Source: Branchiostoma floridae (Eukaryota; Chordata; Leptocardii; Amphioxiformes; Branchiostomatidae). Taken from it: a DNA stretch of 38,141 nt. This document shows, in pieces, positions 10,577-23,300 of this stretch. The DNA lies in NCBI RefSeq assembly GCF_000003815.2, contig NC_049988.1, forward strand, positions 21,928,372 to 21,966,512, given 5' to 3'. Each line of letters starts with the position of its first letter. Position 1 is the stretch's first letter. A program made the translations under genes and the position numbers. The notes below the pieces were generated by a model. That model did no database searches and was not told where the DNA came from. It saw only the letters and a program-made list of their open reading frames with translations.

Positions 10577-10931
10577 TACACAAACACAGTGCTGATACTT
10601 GTGTTCCTGACATGCTGCAAGCAAGGCCTCCCAGACATATTCCCGAAGGGCCCAGCCAGTGGTGCCACTGTGGTGGACAGGGCAACCTTGGGTCACTAAC
10701 ACTAGCAGGGTTGGAGATCAGCAATTACTATGCCTGTCAATCAGCTATTTTGGCTGAGTGCCGTATGATGGGGCTATGAATGGGGGGATCTGAGTAGCCT
10801 GACGTGATAGCCAGGCCAGGTAGACAGGTCAGGTAGCCTGGCCTGGTAGACAGCCCAGCCTTTTAAGCGAACCCTATCACATCTGCTTGGACTTCACCGT
10901 GCAATTTTTGGTGCGAAAAATAAGACTTTAA

Positions 10932-12223
<1,292 letters not shown>

Positions 12224-12566
12224 CCGACTTTTCTTTTGTATGGACAATTTCCATGTGGCGTGCACATGTACATCAACAATGGTAGAAGCATCAGAAACTT
12301 TCCAGAGCATGTACGAACATTACTGTCCCTTTATCATTGTTCAAGTCCAGAGGTTTTTTAACGTTTAGCCTGCTTAGGCACCAGATGGACAATTCGCAAA
12401 TGTTACCCTTACAACAATGTGTGTAGTCTCAAAATGTTGGAAACATTCAAGTGTTTTCAGGGCAGATGTTGAAGAATATTAGTATTAGTCCCTGTATCAT
12501 TGGTCTATAGGTTTGGCCCCAGCCTGCTAAGGTAGCCCTTTGGGACCAACTTTGTATTGGTTATAG

Positions 12567-13481
12567 TAGGGGTCGAAATACTTTTTTCTGCCTACCTGCA
12601 CTGGTGCAGGTAACATAGAAAATTACCTGCACCAGACAAATTTTACCTGCACCACTCTGAATTTAGGAAGTTTTGATCAACCTAAAATTGTTCAGGAACC
12701 ATTGCTATTTTTTCTTTTATACTTAATAACATTCAATGCAGCTAATAACAATCCACATTACATTTACACCATACGACGTTTTTTAGACACCAGAAACACC
12801 TGCACAGCTCCAGTTTTACCTGCACTAACCTGTATATACCCAGTACATGGACCAGTGCAGGTTAGGTGCAGGTAGACACCAGAAATACCTGCACAGCTCC
12901 AATTTTACCTGCACTAACCTGTATATACCCAGTACATGGACCAGTGCAGGTTAGGTGCAGGTAGACACCAGAAATACCTGCACAGCTCCAATTTTACCTG
13001 CACTAACCTGTATATACCCAGTACATGGACCAGTGCAGGTTAGGTGCAGGTAGACATCAGAAATACCTGCACAGCTCCAATTTTACCTGCACTAACCTGT
13101 ATATACCCAGTACATGGACCAGTGCAGGTTAGGTGCAGGTAGACACCAGAAATACCTGCACAGCTCCAGTTTTACCTGCACTAACCTGCATATACCCAGT
13201 ACATGGACCAGTGCAGGTTAGGTGCAGGTAGACACCAGAAATACCTGCACAGCTCCAATTTTACCTGCACTAACCTGTATATACCCAGTACATGGACCAG
13301 TGCAGGTTAGGTGCAGGTAGACATCAGAAATACCTGCACAGCTCCAGTTTTACCTGCACTAACCTGCATATACCCAGTACATGGACCAGTGTAGGTTAGG
13401 TGCAGGTAGACACCAGAAATACCTGCACGGCTCCAATTTCACCTGCACTAACCTGCATATGCTGGTGATATTTCGAGCCCT
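12567..13481 (+). mobile_element. hAT-like element copy B with eight 89-bp tandem units
   Basis: GGTTATAG is duplicated perfectly at 12559-12566 and 13482-13489. The ends read AGGGGTCGAAATAC and GATATTTCGAGCCCT. A head segment with ACCTGCACTGGTGCAGGTAA is followed by a unique stretch and then units starting TGCACAGCTC (last copy TGCACGGCTC) at 12801, 12890, 12979, 13068, 13157, 13246, 13335 and 13424, all exactly 89 bp apart. The 8-bp duplication supports the hAT superfamily. It is non-autonomous, with no transposase. Confidence 0.82.
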
Positions 13482-13599
13482 GGTTATAGGGTTAGACAGA
13501 AATGGTATTTTGTGAGTCAGTCATCTGTAAGGGAGGTTTTTGTGGCAAGGGACCATTTATACCAATCTCCAGGGCCATCAATCTATGTATAAAATTACA

Positions 13600-13842
13600 G
13601 GATAAGGGAGAAATTCTTTGTACACAACCAGTGGGTACTTACATAGCTTACGTTTTGATGTCTCTCAGACACCTTCGTCAGAGCTTCTAACTGGAGTTCT
13701 GCTTCTCACCGCTATATGTAGCCGATGTAGGTGGCGCTTTTGCGGTGAGAAAACAATCCCAAACATGGCTTAGTTTGTATCCCCCCTCGTCCCCGCTATG
13801 AAAGTACCCACTGGTTGTGTACAAAGAGTTTCTCCCTTATCC
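13600..13842. mobile_element. 243-bp MITE with ~41-bp inverted ends
   Basis: GGATAAGGGAGAAATTCTTT at 13600 is mirrored at 13842; the arms of about 41 bp differ at one base. Flanking TACA occurs on both sides (13596-13599, 13843-13846) and may be the target duplication. No coding content. Confidence 0.65.
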
Positions 13843-13846
13843 TACA

Positions 13847-14397
13847 TTCTACCAACCTGACGAAACTATTTTCGGAAATATAAAATTACAATAAAAGTCA
13901 CATTTATCTGCATATTAAGCATGATCTTGTAGAACTGTGACTGTTCACGCCAAGCTGTTGTTAAAAACTAGACAAAGACCAACAATTGCCTCTTTGTTGT
14001 TCTTCCAAAGTTGTGAAATGTAAAAAATTTAAATAAAACCATCATTACATTTCTGACAGCTATCGTTGTTGAAAGTACTTATACTAAACTGGATGCTACA
14101 CTTGCGGGCTCATAGTTAGGTGGAAAATCCAGCTTTTGATTCTGAACTGACAAAAATTGTTCCATATGTCACGGACATGTGGCGCATCAGTAGCAATTGT
14201 GCTTTTCCTTTGGCAATAAAGGTATTTTGGGATTTTATCCGATTAGAACTCATTCATTCTTCAATCTATAATTGTCTCTGATGGTGCAGATAGAACAACA
14301 CAGAAACACAAAGTCAAGGCATTACTTAATACATGTATTACTCTTTGAAATCAGTCTCGTCCAAACCAACACATCACCAGAAAGTTTAGAGGCGACC
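13847..14397. other. Intergenic AT-rich stretch, possible poly(A) signals
   Basis: No gene is seen. AATAAA occurs on the plus strand near 13890, at 14032 and at 14215, any of which could serve the SREK1IP1-like transcript if its 3' UTR runs through the inserted elements. Nothing here decides this. Confidence 0.25.
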
Positions 14398-14412
14398 ATT
14401 AGGATCTGATCT

Positions 14413-14761
14413 GGGATGTCCCTGTGGCTCAACTGGTAGCAGGCTCACTGTTGATATCCTTTTTCCAACTGGTTGTAACTGGGAGACCTCGGTTCAACTC
14501 CTGGAAAGGACATCTTGGTTGGGGCTGCACCTGTCTTTTTCCTGGGGCAATTACTGTCGTATTGAGGTCACCTGAGTGGCGCCGAATGGCAGCTCGCTCC
14601 AGACACTGCGACAGTCGTATTGAGGTCACCTGAGTGGCGCCGAATGGCAGCTCGCTCCAGACCCTTGCGATTTAGCCCCGCCGATTGTAAGCTCCTCGCA
14701 ATTCAGCCCCTGGCTGCAAAGAGTGAGTAGTCGGCCCAGCCAATAACAATAACAAACAAAA
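14413..14761 (+). repeat. tRNA-derived SINE with internal 58-bp duplication
   Basis: TGGCTCAACTGG (14425-14436) fits an A box, and GGTTCAACTCC about 65 bp further fits a B box. A stem GATGTCC / GGACATC closes the tRNA-like head. The body has two copies, 58 bp apart (from 14556 and 14614), of a block beginning GTCGTATTGAGGTCACC, and ends in an A-rich tail AACAATAACAAACAAAAA. The A-to-B distance is longer than in a tRNA, so the head is derived or expanded. Confidence 0.6.
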
Positions 14762-14916
14762 ATGGGGATCCCGTGTTCAAGGAGGGGCCTCGAGCACGTT
14801 TACATGTAAGTGGAAGGGCTAGGAACGGTGGACCCCTCTCTGTAAAAATATACCTGCTGCAGAAACAACAAGGAAACTTACTGCAGTTCTCTATGTGCCA
14901 CTGGACACTACAAGGT

Positions 14917-15174
14917 CAGTGCTCGAAATACTTTTGTCAGCCAGGTTGTCCAAGTGGCAACCTGAGTCAAAAGCCATGTTGCGCCATCAACATTTCAGGT
15001 TGCCCCGCTTTCAAGTCATTGCTTATATGTAACTATGTAATATTTTCATGTTATAAAAAAATAGATACAAAAGCTTATGCATGTATGTGGGGGCAAAAAC
15101 AGTGTTCCAACTGCAAAATTAAGTTGCGCAAAGCAAAATGTGGTTGCATTTTCAAGTGGGTATTTTGAGCTCTG
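14917..15174. mobile_element. Short relative of the hAT-like family
   Basis: The ends CAGTGCTCGAAATAC and GTATTTTGAGCTCTG are inverted repeats of each other and resemble those at 12567-13481. AAGGT flanks both sides (14912-14916, 15175-15179). The inside has GGTTG and TTGCA-type motifs and no 89-bp unit. Confidence 0.5.
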
Positions 15175-15201
15175 AAGGTGAACATCATTAGGATCCGATC
15201 T

Positions 15202-16339
15202 ACCTTTACATTAGACCATTACATTGACACTGGATCACCAACCAGTAGAAAATCAGAGTAACTTTATTGACAACACGGGCAGCTTTCATCTCATCATAGT
15301 ACCAATTCTGTCACTCCTGCAGAAAAAAAACATGCTTAACTTCATGTCAATCAAACTTAAACTATCTCCACCCTGACTAAGGACGGTACAATCATCTACG
15401 GAACATTTTGGAGAACTAGACCTCAAATAAATCATTGTAGATTAACCTAATGATAAATCAGACATAAATAAACAAAAGGCACAGAGTCATAGAGATTCTA
15501 GTTTAAAGAATAAAATGACTCGTACCCTACTTTTCACATATCTAAATCCATTACCTAAATGTATGATGACCTTTATAACTAACATGGTAAATGTTATTTA
15601 CCATTTAGTAGTAGGGAAACTACCTATACCCAAACAGAAAAAATTAAAATAATAGGACTTACTACAGTGTAGCATTGATCGCTAATATAGTAGTGGTCAA
15701 ATTCAGTGGCTACATTTTCATATCCGTTACATGATCACATCTATTAACTGTAACATTGGCAAATAGAGAAGCTTTCTTCTTTATAATGTGATGCAAACAC
15801 AGTGGCAACAGTATGGAGAAGCTTTCTTCATAGAACGGTAACATTTCATTTCATTTCATTTACACATTCTGTGTAAGAAGAATGTTTTCTGTACAACTTA
15901 TGCATAAATGTCATTCAAAATCTCAACCTCAAAAATCAATGCATAGCACTTTCCATTAAAATGGAAGAAAACTCAAATATAAACTGAAATCCCTACTCCG
16001 TCCCATCAGTTGAGTGTCAGACTTGCAAAGTCCTCCAAAATTGCAGCACAGTTGAGTAGTTGAATGTGTTGTACATTTTGTATCTCCGTAAATATTACAG
16101 AGACCCCTACCAAAAAGGATAAGAGTTAACCTGACTTGTACTGTAACTTAGGTATCCAGTGCAAAGTTGGTTGTACAGAAGGGCCTTGGGAAGTGGAGGG
16201 TTAACTAACACACTACATAAGGAAAACTCAAACTTTCTCTGTGGTGTAAGCGGATGCCTCAATATGTCATATATTCTGTCCCAGAACTTGTATGGATCCA
16301 ACCTAGCTAATTCTAATGTCTTCAAGTGAAAGTGACCCT
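15202..16339. other. AT-rich region downstream of HPRT, candidate poly(A) signal
   Basis: No coding region is supported. On the minus strand AATAAA occurs at 15263-15268 and could end the HPRT transcript or the longer reading frame upstream of it. A (CATTT)n run lies at 15847-15861. The 78-codon minus frame at 16107-16343 has no recognisable features. Confidence 0.3.
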
Positions 16340-17299
16340 TCAAGACCCGTGTTTCACTTTCCTTCCTCTGTGCTTACAAGACGTTGTCTGAAAGTACATG
16401 ACGGACACAAATCTCGGCCCACCCTGCGTTCTACCCGTTCTTCTTCTCTGTACCGTACTGTCACTGTTTACAACATTTTCTCCCCTCCCTTCCTCTAGTC
16501 TTTCTACAGTTCTCTGTGACTCTGTTTCCCTCCCTACATCTGCAGTCTCGTCATGATTATTAGTACACTTGACAACGGAGCAATCGTCAGTTCTATTGTC
16601 GTTTAACACGATATTCCGCGTCTGTCCGCCCGTACGCGTGATGTTCACCTTCCCCCACGGGTACCGCATGACGACGCTCCCGCCTCCGCACTGTCTCGTT
16701 TCTTTCGTGAATCTCGTGACGTTCGACGCCTTCCTCACGAACCTGTACGACACGCCTCCGTTCCTAGTTCCGCTCTCCTCCGCCGCCTGACAATTCTGCT
16801 TCACAATCCTCACACTCTGCCTCGGTTGGATCACCACAGTCCTCTGTACCTCAGACTCCTCCTTGCTTCTACGCGTAACGCTATCTACGGATCTCGGGCT
16901 AACTATTCTGATCTGCCGTTTGGGCGTGATGATGGATATCTGCTGGTTGGGGCTGATTATTCTAACCTGGCGGCTACGAACGTTCGCGACCGCTCTGCTT
17001 CCCGCCGTGATGCCGATGTGGAAAAAGTTGGTCCTTCTCGAAATCAACGTCTTCGCTGCTGCTTCCGGGGTTTTCTGGGCGTGGCCGCATCTTTGGTTGT
17101 CATGGTGAGAGCTTGACAGCTTGGTGCAGTCCTGTGACCAGGTGGAAACTTGGTTGCTATGGCGATGGTTGTTATGGTGATGGTTGTTATGGTGATGGTT
17201 GCTATGGGGATGGGGATGGGTGCAGTGGGCAGGGCCTTCCTCAGGCGCTTTTAGGGATGGCGTACTTTTCTTTTCCCTTTTCATTGATGACGCAAACAT
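16340..17299 (-). CDS. Unassigned 319-codon frame overlapping the HPRT last exon in +1
   Basis: From the ATG at 17299-17297, two bases into HPRT exon 9, an open frame runs to a TGA ending at 16340, shifted by one base from HPRT, so the first 58 bases are read in two frames. The product begins [19 protein letters not shown]. It then has a His/Asn-rich stretch (HHHNNHHHNNHRHSN), a region of repeated beta-like strands (RQVRIISPNQ, QISIITPKR, QIRIVSPRS, QSVRIVKQN), a Cys/Gly-containing segment (RQCGGGSVVMRYPWGKVNIT) and a basic C-terminus. The repeated motif is spelled with varied synonymous codons, which favours real coding. No signal peptide or known domain was recognised. It could be an overlapping ORF, an alternative HPRT C-terminus or a separate gene whose first exon is elsewhere. 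Confidence 0.4.
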   Translation of the reverse strand: MFASSMKREKKSTPSLKAPEEGPAHCTHPHPHSNHHHNNHHHNNHRHSNQVSTWSQDCTKLSSSHHDNQRCGHAQKTPEAAAKTLISRRTNFFHIGITAGSRAVANVRSRQVRIISPNQQISIITPKRQIRIVSPRSVDSVTRRSKEESEVQRTVVIQPRQSVRIVKQNCQAAEESGTRNGGVSYRFVRKASNVTRFTKETRQCGGGSVVMRYPWGKVNITRTGGQTRNIVLNDNRTDDCSVVKCTNNHDETADVGRETESQRTVERLEEGRGENVVNSDSTVQRRRTGRTQGGPRFVSVMYFQTTSCKHRGRKVKHGS

Positions 17300-17300
17300 G
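17241..17300 (-). CDS. HPRT exon 9 (last coding part)
   Basis: The acceptor TTCTTATTTTCCAG precedes CATGTTTGCGTCATC. The exon encodes [19 protein letters not shown] and TGA. HVCVI matches the family's final strand. All but the first base or two of this segment is also open in the +1 frame (see 16340-17299). Confidence 0.94.
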   Translation of the reverse strand, partial: HVCVINEKGKEKYAIPKSA

Positions 17301-20300
17301 CTGGAAAATAAGAAATAAAAGATCAACATTAATCAAAACAAACTTCAACTTCGTCTCAATGCAATACAAGTAAACACTAGCCCAGAAAACACATGCTGAA
17401 AAAAAGTTTTTGGTCAGAAGCTACACTTTGCTGATGTAATGATCGACTCCCACTGAATCATTGATATCAGTAAGCAGCAACAAACTTCATTTGTTCCCAT
17501 TTCAGTTTTTGAACACAGTTATGTACAGTACAGTACACTGTAATAAAATCAACAAGATCAAATAAAAATGGATGAACAAGAAATCATCAATCTTTGTGTC
17601 TTTGAATGTTTTGTCCCATGTTGCCACCAAAATCAATTCATAACTATTTACTAGAGCAAAGTGATAAATGGACTCGAATCATGTCTTTCAGTATTCTTTG
17701 TTTTGTACCATGTATGTAAAATTGTGTATATAACCGTTAGACTTATAAAACTCAGTTCAGTTCAGTAAGACTCATTAGGGCCTTAAATTGTATCTCTGTT
17801 AAATACTTTGTCTGACCCTTGCCTCTTCCCTCATGACCTCAATGAAAAGCATCCTGCAGGCCGATTTGAGCTTTCACGAATAAACAAAGGTTCAAACAAA
17901 AAACTCCAAAAGTCTAACTGGTCTCCACTAGATAGGGCGGGGCTTTTTGGACTGTACCATTTTTTCATGAGGGTAATATATTTAAGTTTGACAGACGCAC
18001 ATACGGCTAATTTTGGACCCTCTGTGCAAACTAACGTCTATTTTAGCAAGTCGGTTGTTTACCCAGAGACTCAGATTGCATTCGCACATACGTCATAGGC
18101 ACCTTACGAGGCTGGTTTTATTTCTCTGGCCTATTCTGCGTATGTGCCATTTAGCAACTACAGCTGATTATCAAAAAATAAGCGAGAAAAATCATGAGTC
18201 AAGCTGGCAACAAACTGATCATCAAACTGATGGAAATCTTAATATTGTAAATTTGTTTTCTGTGATACCATCAATTCATAGGTTTTGGATATAAACCTAC
18301 TGATCAACAGATGTCATTGATGAAAGACAGTGGATGCTGTTTTAAATGTCTGCCCATTTCCAAAATCATATCTACATATCTCCTTCGGTCAATATTGACC
18401 ATGGTAACATCCTTATTGATATCAGCCCTACAGCGTCAGCTGTAGCTAAACAGTCCGATACGAGAATGACAGTCTCTGCCACATAGGGCACATCTGTAAG
18501 CTGACTCAGGTCTGACTCAAAATCATTCGTAGTTGCTTGAGTAACTGCTATATTCGACGCAAGCATTGAAAACGTTTTGTGACTCAAGTTTAACCCCTTA
18601 CCAGGAACCAAACTTCAAGTTCACGAGTCAGATTTGTTTTCAGTGTTGTTTTGCTCGGCAAGGCATCATGAATATCGTGGCACTTTTCCAAGTTTACAAA
18701 ATACTTTCTCATGGCAGCTGGCCATAAAACCCAGGAAGCAACAACAAATACATTGTCAATGTCACGTATCCACATCTACTCAATGAACCACTCAGCTTCT
18801 ATGTATATACTTTCTGAAATACATTTTTGTTTAAAATCATAGAAAAAAATAGCTAGGGAGGCAGCCAGGCTTCAACTCGGACCTTGAGTTCAACTAAGGG
18901 GAAAACTATATGAAACAAACCCAGCAGAAGTGTAGATATCTCCTGTGTGTATCTTCCCTTTTTTTCCCTAGTCAGATGGGTCCTAATGTTTGCTTTGGTG
19001 GATATATCCAAAAGGTTTCCTTTTTGTTGACTGTGACTAAGTTCCGTGGTAATCAATCACTCTTAGGAGGAGAGCATAGCAGACAGCAGGCTGGCAGGTC
19101 CTTGTGTTTCTGTGGGTGGAGTAGTTGGTCACGGGTATTCATTATTATTAACTACGATTCCATTGGGTTTTGCATGTGTATCCTTCACTCTTACATTGGA
19201 AATACAATAGAAAAGTGTCCCAATATGTGTGTACTGTATGACAGAACTTTGCGAGGGCGAATGTTGACTGTGGGCTGGCATGTTTAGGGAGGGTTGGGGA
19301 CAAAGAAAAAACAGTAGAAAAGTGCCCCAATATGTGTGTACTGTATGACGGAGCTTTGCGAGGGCGAGTGTTGACTGTAGACTGCCATGTTTAGCCAGGG
19401 TTGGGGACACAGGAAAAACAGTAGAAAAGTGCCCCAATATGTGTGTACTGTATGACAGAGCTTTGCGAGGGCGAGTGTTGACTGTAGACTGGCATGTTTA
19501 GCCAGGGTTGGGGACACAGCCAGCCCACGGCAGTTGACACTGTCAGCACATATATAGTAACACATGACCCAGTTTGATGCTGTCTACAGAGAGGTATGGA
19601 GAACAGCCAGGAGTGGCCCTTCTCAGAAAGGCTGTAAGGGGACACTGTGGTAGGATTCTGTGTTACACAATTTATTGCTGTTGGGGGCTGACTGACTGGG
19701 TCTCTTCCTCCAAAGCTTGTGGCCATTTGCCTCTAGATCGAGAGAAACATTCCTTTTCCTAGAGTGACTGTTACTATGGTGACTTGTCACCACACCTCCA
19801 ACACCATGGTAACAGACAGTTCTCAGTATGACAACAATTGGCTGATCATAGGACATATCCAAAATCAACTACTTCTCCTGACTTATAAACAGACAAACTT
19901 AATAGCTCCCGAGTGTCATTTGCGGAGAGGACAGAGGAGACTCGGGAGCTATGATATGGCTGGATACCAGGATGTCGACGGGCCTGACTAGTGGTAGGAC
20001 TGCTATAAGTGGCATTTAGTCAGGCTACCATGTTAGGATCCAAGGCCACCCCAAATTAAGTATACGGTTCTGTTTTTGGATCCTGTTACAAAAGCTATCT
20101 AATTGTTTTTGTAGAATCCCTCACCAACCTTATACAATACTTTAACAAGTTCTGCCAAGAACATTGGAATTAGTAGTGAATTACCAATTTGAAAGTACAT
20201 GCTATAGAATCCTTAACAAATTACCAATCTGAAAGTACATGTGAGATATCATAAATATACTCACATTGAGGTCCCGGAAGAACTCATTGAAGTCCAGGGC

Positions 20301-23300
20301 ATAACCAACCACAAACTTGTCGGGCACCTCGAAACCGATGTCTGCAAATCAACAAGAGAAACAGTTAGAAAGTCTGTGGTGTACAGGAACACCAAGGTCC
20401 GGAGTTAAGGAGTGTGTCTCTAGACTTGTATTATTTATAGTCCTCCTTACATTTCTGTTCCACCTATTATGAAGACAGTCTTCTGAATTTCTTCTTCTCC
20501 TGGCAGTATCTGCAGATTTATCTTCTATTGCAGCACCAACCTTAACAGCCTTATACACGCACAATGTTTTTCACAACCTGACAAAATCTTTTTTATGAAG
20601 ATTTTGCTGTGCCTATTTGTAATGTGAAGAGTGCATCAAATGTGTGCAACTTTATCTACAATAGAGATAACAATAGACAGAGTTTGGTTTTAAAAGACCT
20701 CAGAGATCGGGTGATCTACAGTGCTACTTGTAGCAGGTCTGGTAGGACGTTCAGTACTTTGAAACTATCAATCAAAACTTTAATGCCTTCCCCATACATG
20801 TATATCCACACATATGTCAAATGTCGTCAAACGTCCACTGCGCTTCTTTCAAACAAAATCAGCAGAATACGAAACTAACAGACAGCCTTTACTTGAATCT
20901 ATAAATCCACCTATAATGCCTTCCCCATACATGTATATCCGCTCGTATGTCATACGTCGTCATACGGGCGACACCCAGTATACATTCCTGTAAGTTCCTG
21001 TCATCGAGTGTAAAAGTAGTGAGCCGATGACGTCTGTCACTGATATCATTTCACATTCCAGCAGAACTCCGCAGCTACGTGCCAATATTCACTCCCCTAT
21101 ACAGTAGAAGCCAGTCAATTGTACAACGGATTAACGTACACTTCTGTTAACTGCACGGAATCACCTATTCCAAAACGGAGTGATCCAGCTGCAGCTGGAT
21201 AACTTTGCATTATTGCACCAGCCAGATAATTGCACTGAATACACTGGCGAATAGGCTGTGCAATTAAACGGTTTCTACTGTACCACTGGAACAACAGACT
21301 GGGAACTATCAAACTTTCTGTACAATCTTTGGGTCGGAAATCTGAGCAGAAATTTGGATAAGAACGTTCCTATCAATGCTTGAATCATGGATGGGTCAAA
21401 TACTACTTTATGAACAAATACTACTATACCTAACACATTGCTACCACTGAAATAACAGTTTGTGAACTACCCGGTATCACACTATCTATCGGGTTTTTGG
21501 GTCGGAAATCTGGGCAGAAATTTGGAAAAGAACGTTCCTAACAATACTTGAATGATGGTTCAAATACTATATTATGAACTAATCATATTCTATTTACCAC
21601 ATTAACATCACTACAACTGTGCCAGTAGGCTGTGAAGATGTTTACTGATGTTCGAGACAAAAAACATAATTTCTATATTTCAAAATAGCCCAGGAACCTC
21701 ATCTGTTAACACTTAGGCATTATCTGAATTCCATATCCATAAACACCTTGTCAAGTGCTGAGGAAACAATAACAGCATTAACAACATTTTTTCTGGCAGG
21801 CTACAGAACGCTTCTTATACCAAGTTATTTCAACATTTTCATCCTAAAACTAAGTCAAACAGATTTATCTTCTGATATCAAAGTTCAAAATACACATTCC
21901 CATTTCTGGAAACAAAAACCAGCTTGCTTGATACGATTACAAAAAAGATGGACATGAAAATACTCCCGAGGAGCTAGCACTGTGCCTTCAAAATAAGCCA
22001 ACTCCCAGTTACCAATCAACACTTTCCTCCTAAGCCTGTTAGGAGTAAAACATATTGCTTACCAAATATTCCTACAACTTCCATCAACCATTTCTTACAC
22101 ACAAAATAATTTGCCTAATACTCACAATAACAAAACGGATACACACAGGAAAAATCCGACTCCCAGTCCTGCCTTCCCAATAGCTAAGCTCACTCCGACT
22201 ACTCCTGACCAAAACTCAGCCCCGCCCGCCCCTCCCTGGGCTTATATCGCCCCTCACACACACCCCTCTCGGGTGACACATCCACCCTGTTTCAGGAATG
22301 CATTGACAAAACCAGCCCCCGTCCCGCGGGTATTTTTGTCCCGCTGGGCTAAATTTGGCTCCCCACTTCCGTGGACTTAGTGGGCGGAGGCTATATATAA
22401 CCCGGGCAGGGAGCCAGTTATAGTTTAACTGTCGGGCTGGGTTAGGGTAGCCTTGCCCATGACTTATACACACAGCAGAGGGCTCCAGATTTATTTTGGG
22501 GGACTAAGTGCACTGGTTCACCCTACTTAAAAAACTCAGTGTTTATGGGTGCACCACACACAGTTCTGGAGTAGCCTTGCCCAAATAACACCAAATAAAT
22601 ACATTGTACAAATACATTGTACACTCTCTGGACTAAAATGAGAAACTCTGGGTTAGTCAGAATGGTCGGATATGTAATAAACGTCATATCAAACTTGGAA
22701 AGGCCACTCTATCTTAATTTCTTGGGTCTCTGACATCTTAAGAAGAAAATGTCCACCAATTTTTTTTTTCTGTGGGTGCACCGGTGCACCTAAATTGTAG
22801 TTTTACGTATACGTATGTATTAAAAGATATCAATAGACTTATACACACAGCAGAGGGCTCCAGATTTATTTTGGGGATTCAGTGCACTGGTTCTGCACTC
22901 AACCTAAAAAATTGGGTGCACTGAAAAATTTTTGGGTGCTCCACATACAGTTTTGGAGCGTCCAAAATTTGGAAGAACCAAAATTCCAACTCAAAATTAT
23001 CAAACAAGTACTATGACAGACATTCTACTATCTTAATTCCCACATTTTGATGTCAACAATGTGGTGCATACCAGTATACTTTGATGTCTTTACATTTCTA
23101 AACCTACAAGTACTTGGGTGCACTGGTGTACCCACAGAAAATTATTGGATGCACAGACCCAACTTTGGGTGCACCCAGTATTTCGAGCACTGCAGCACCA
23201 AATAAACATGGACTAATGGAGAAACTCCAGGTTAGTCGGAATGGGAAGGTCACTTTGAATTTGGAAGATCCAAATTTTAAGGGCAACAAGTTGGAAAACA

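Larger units (their letters stand above)
9809..10874. mobile_element. 1.07-kb Mutator-like foldback element with 9-bp target duplication
   Basis: TATCACATC occurs at 9800-9808 and 10875-10883. The element begins GGGTTCGCTTAAAAGGCTGG and ends with the reverse complement, CCAGCCTTTTAAGCGAACCC. The inverted arms are long, about 250 bp each, with repeats of CCTGGCCTG / CAGGCCAGG. A 9-bp duplication with long arms is typical of Mutator-like elements. No transposase is encoded. The interior holds a tRNA-like stretch near 10088-10150 and a CA microsatellite. Confidence 0.8.
14398..15201. repeat. Flanking 15-bp near-identical repeats around SINE and hAT-like insertion
   Basis: ATTAGGATCTGATCT (14398-14412) and ATTAGGATCCGATCT (15187-15201) differ at one base and bracket the SINE and the 14917-15174 element. 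They look like a target-site duplication from one insertion of about 770 bp, into which the second element went later. Confidence 0.4.

Noticed and set aside
10466-10724. Cys/Val-rich minus-strand frames
   Set aside because: Translation of the (CA)n microsatellite inside a transposon.
19765-19813. X-box-like sites GTTACTATGGTGAC and CCATGGTAAC
   Set aside because: Imperfect and deep in HPRT intron 8, with no nearby cilium gene start.
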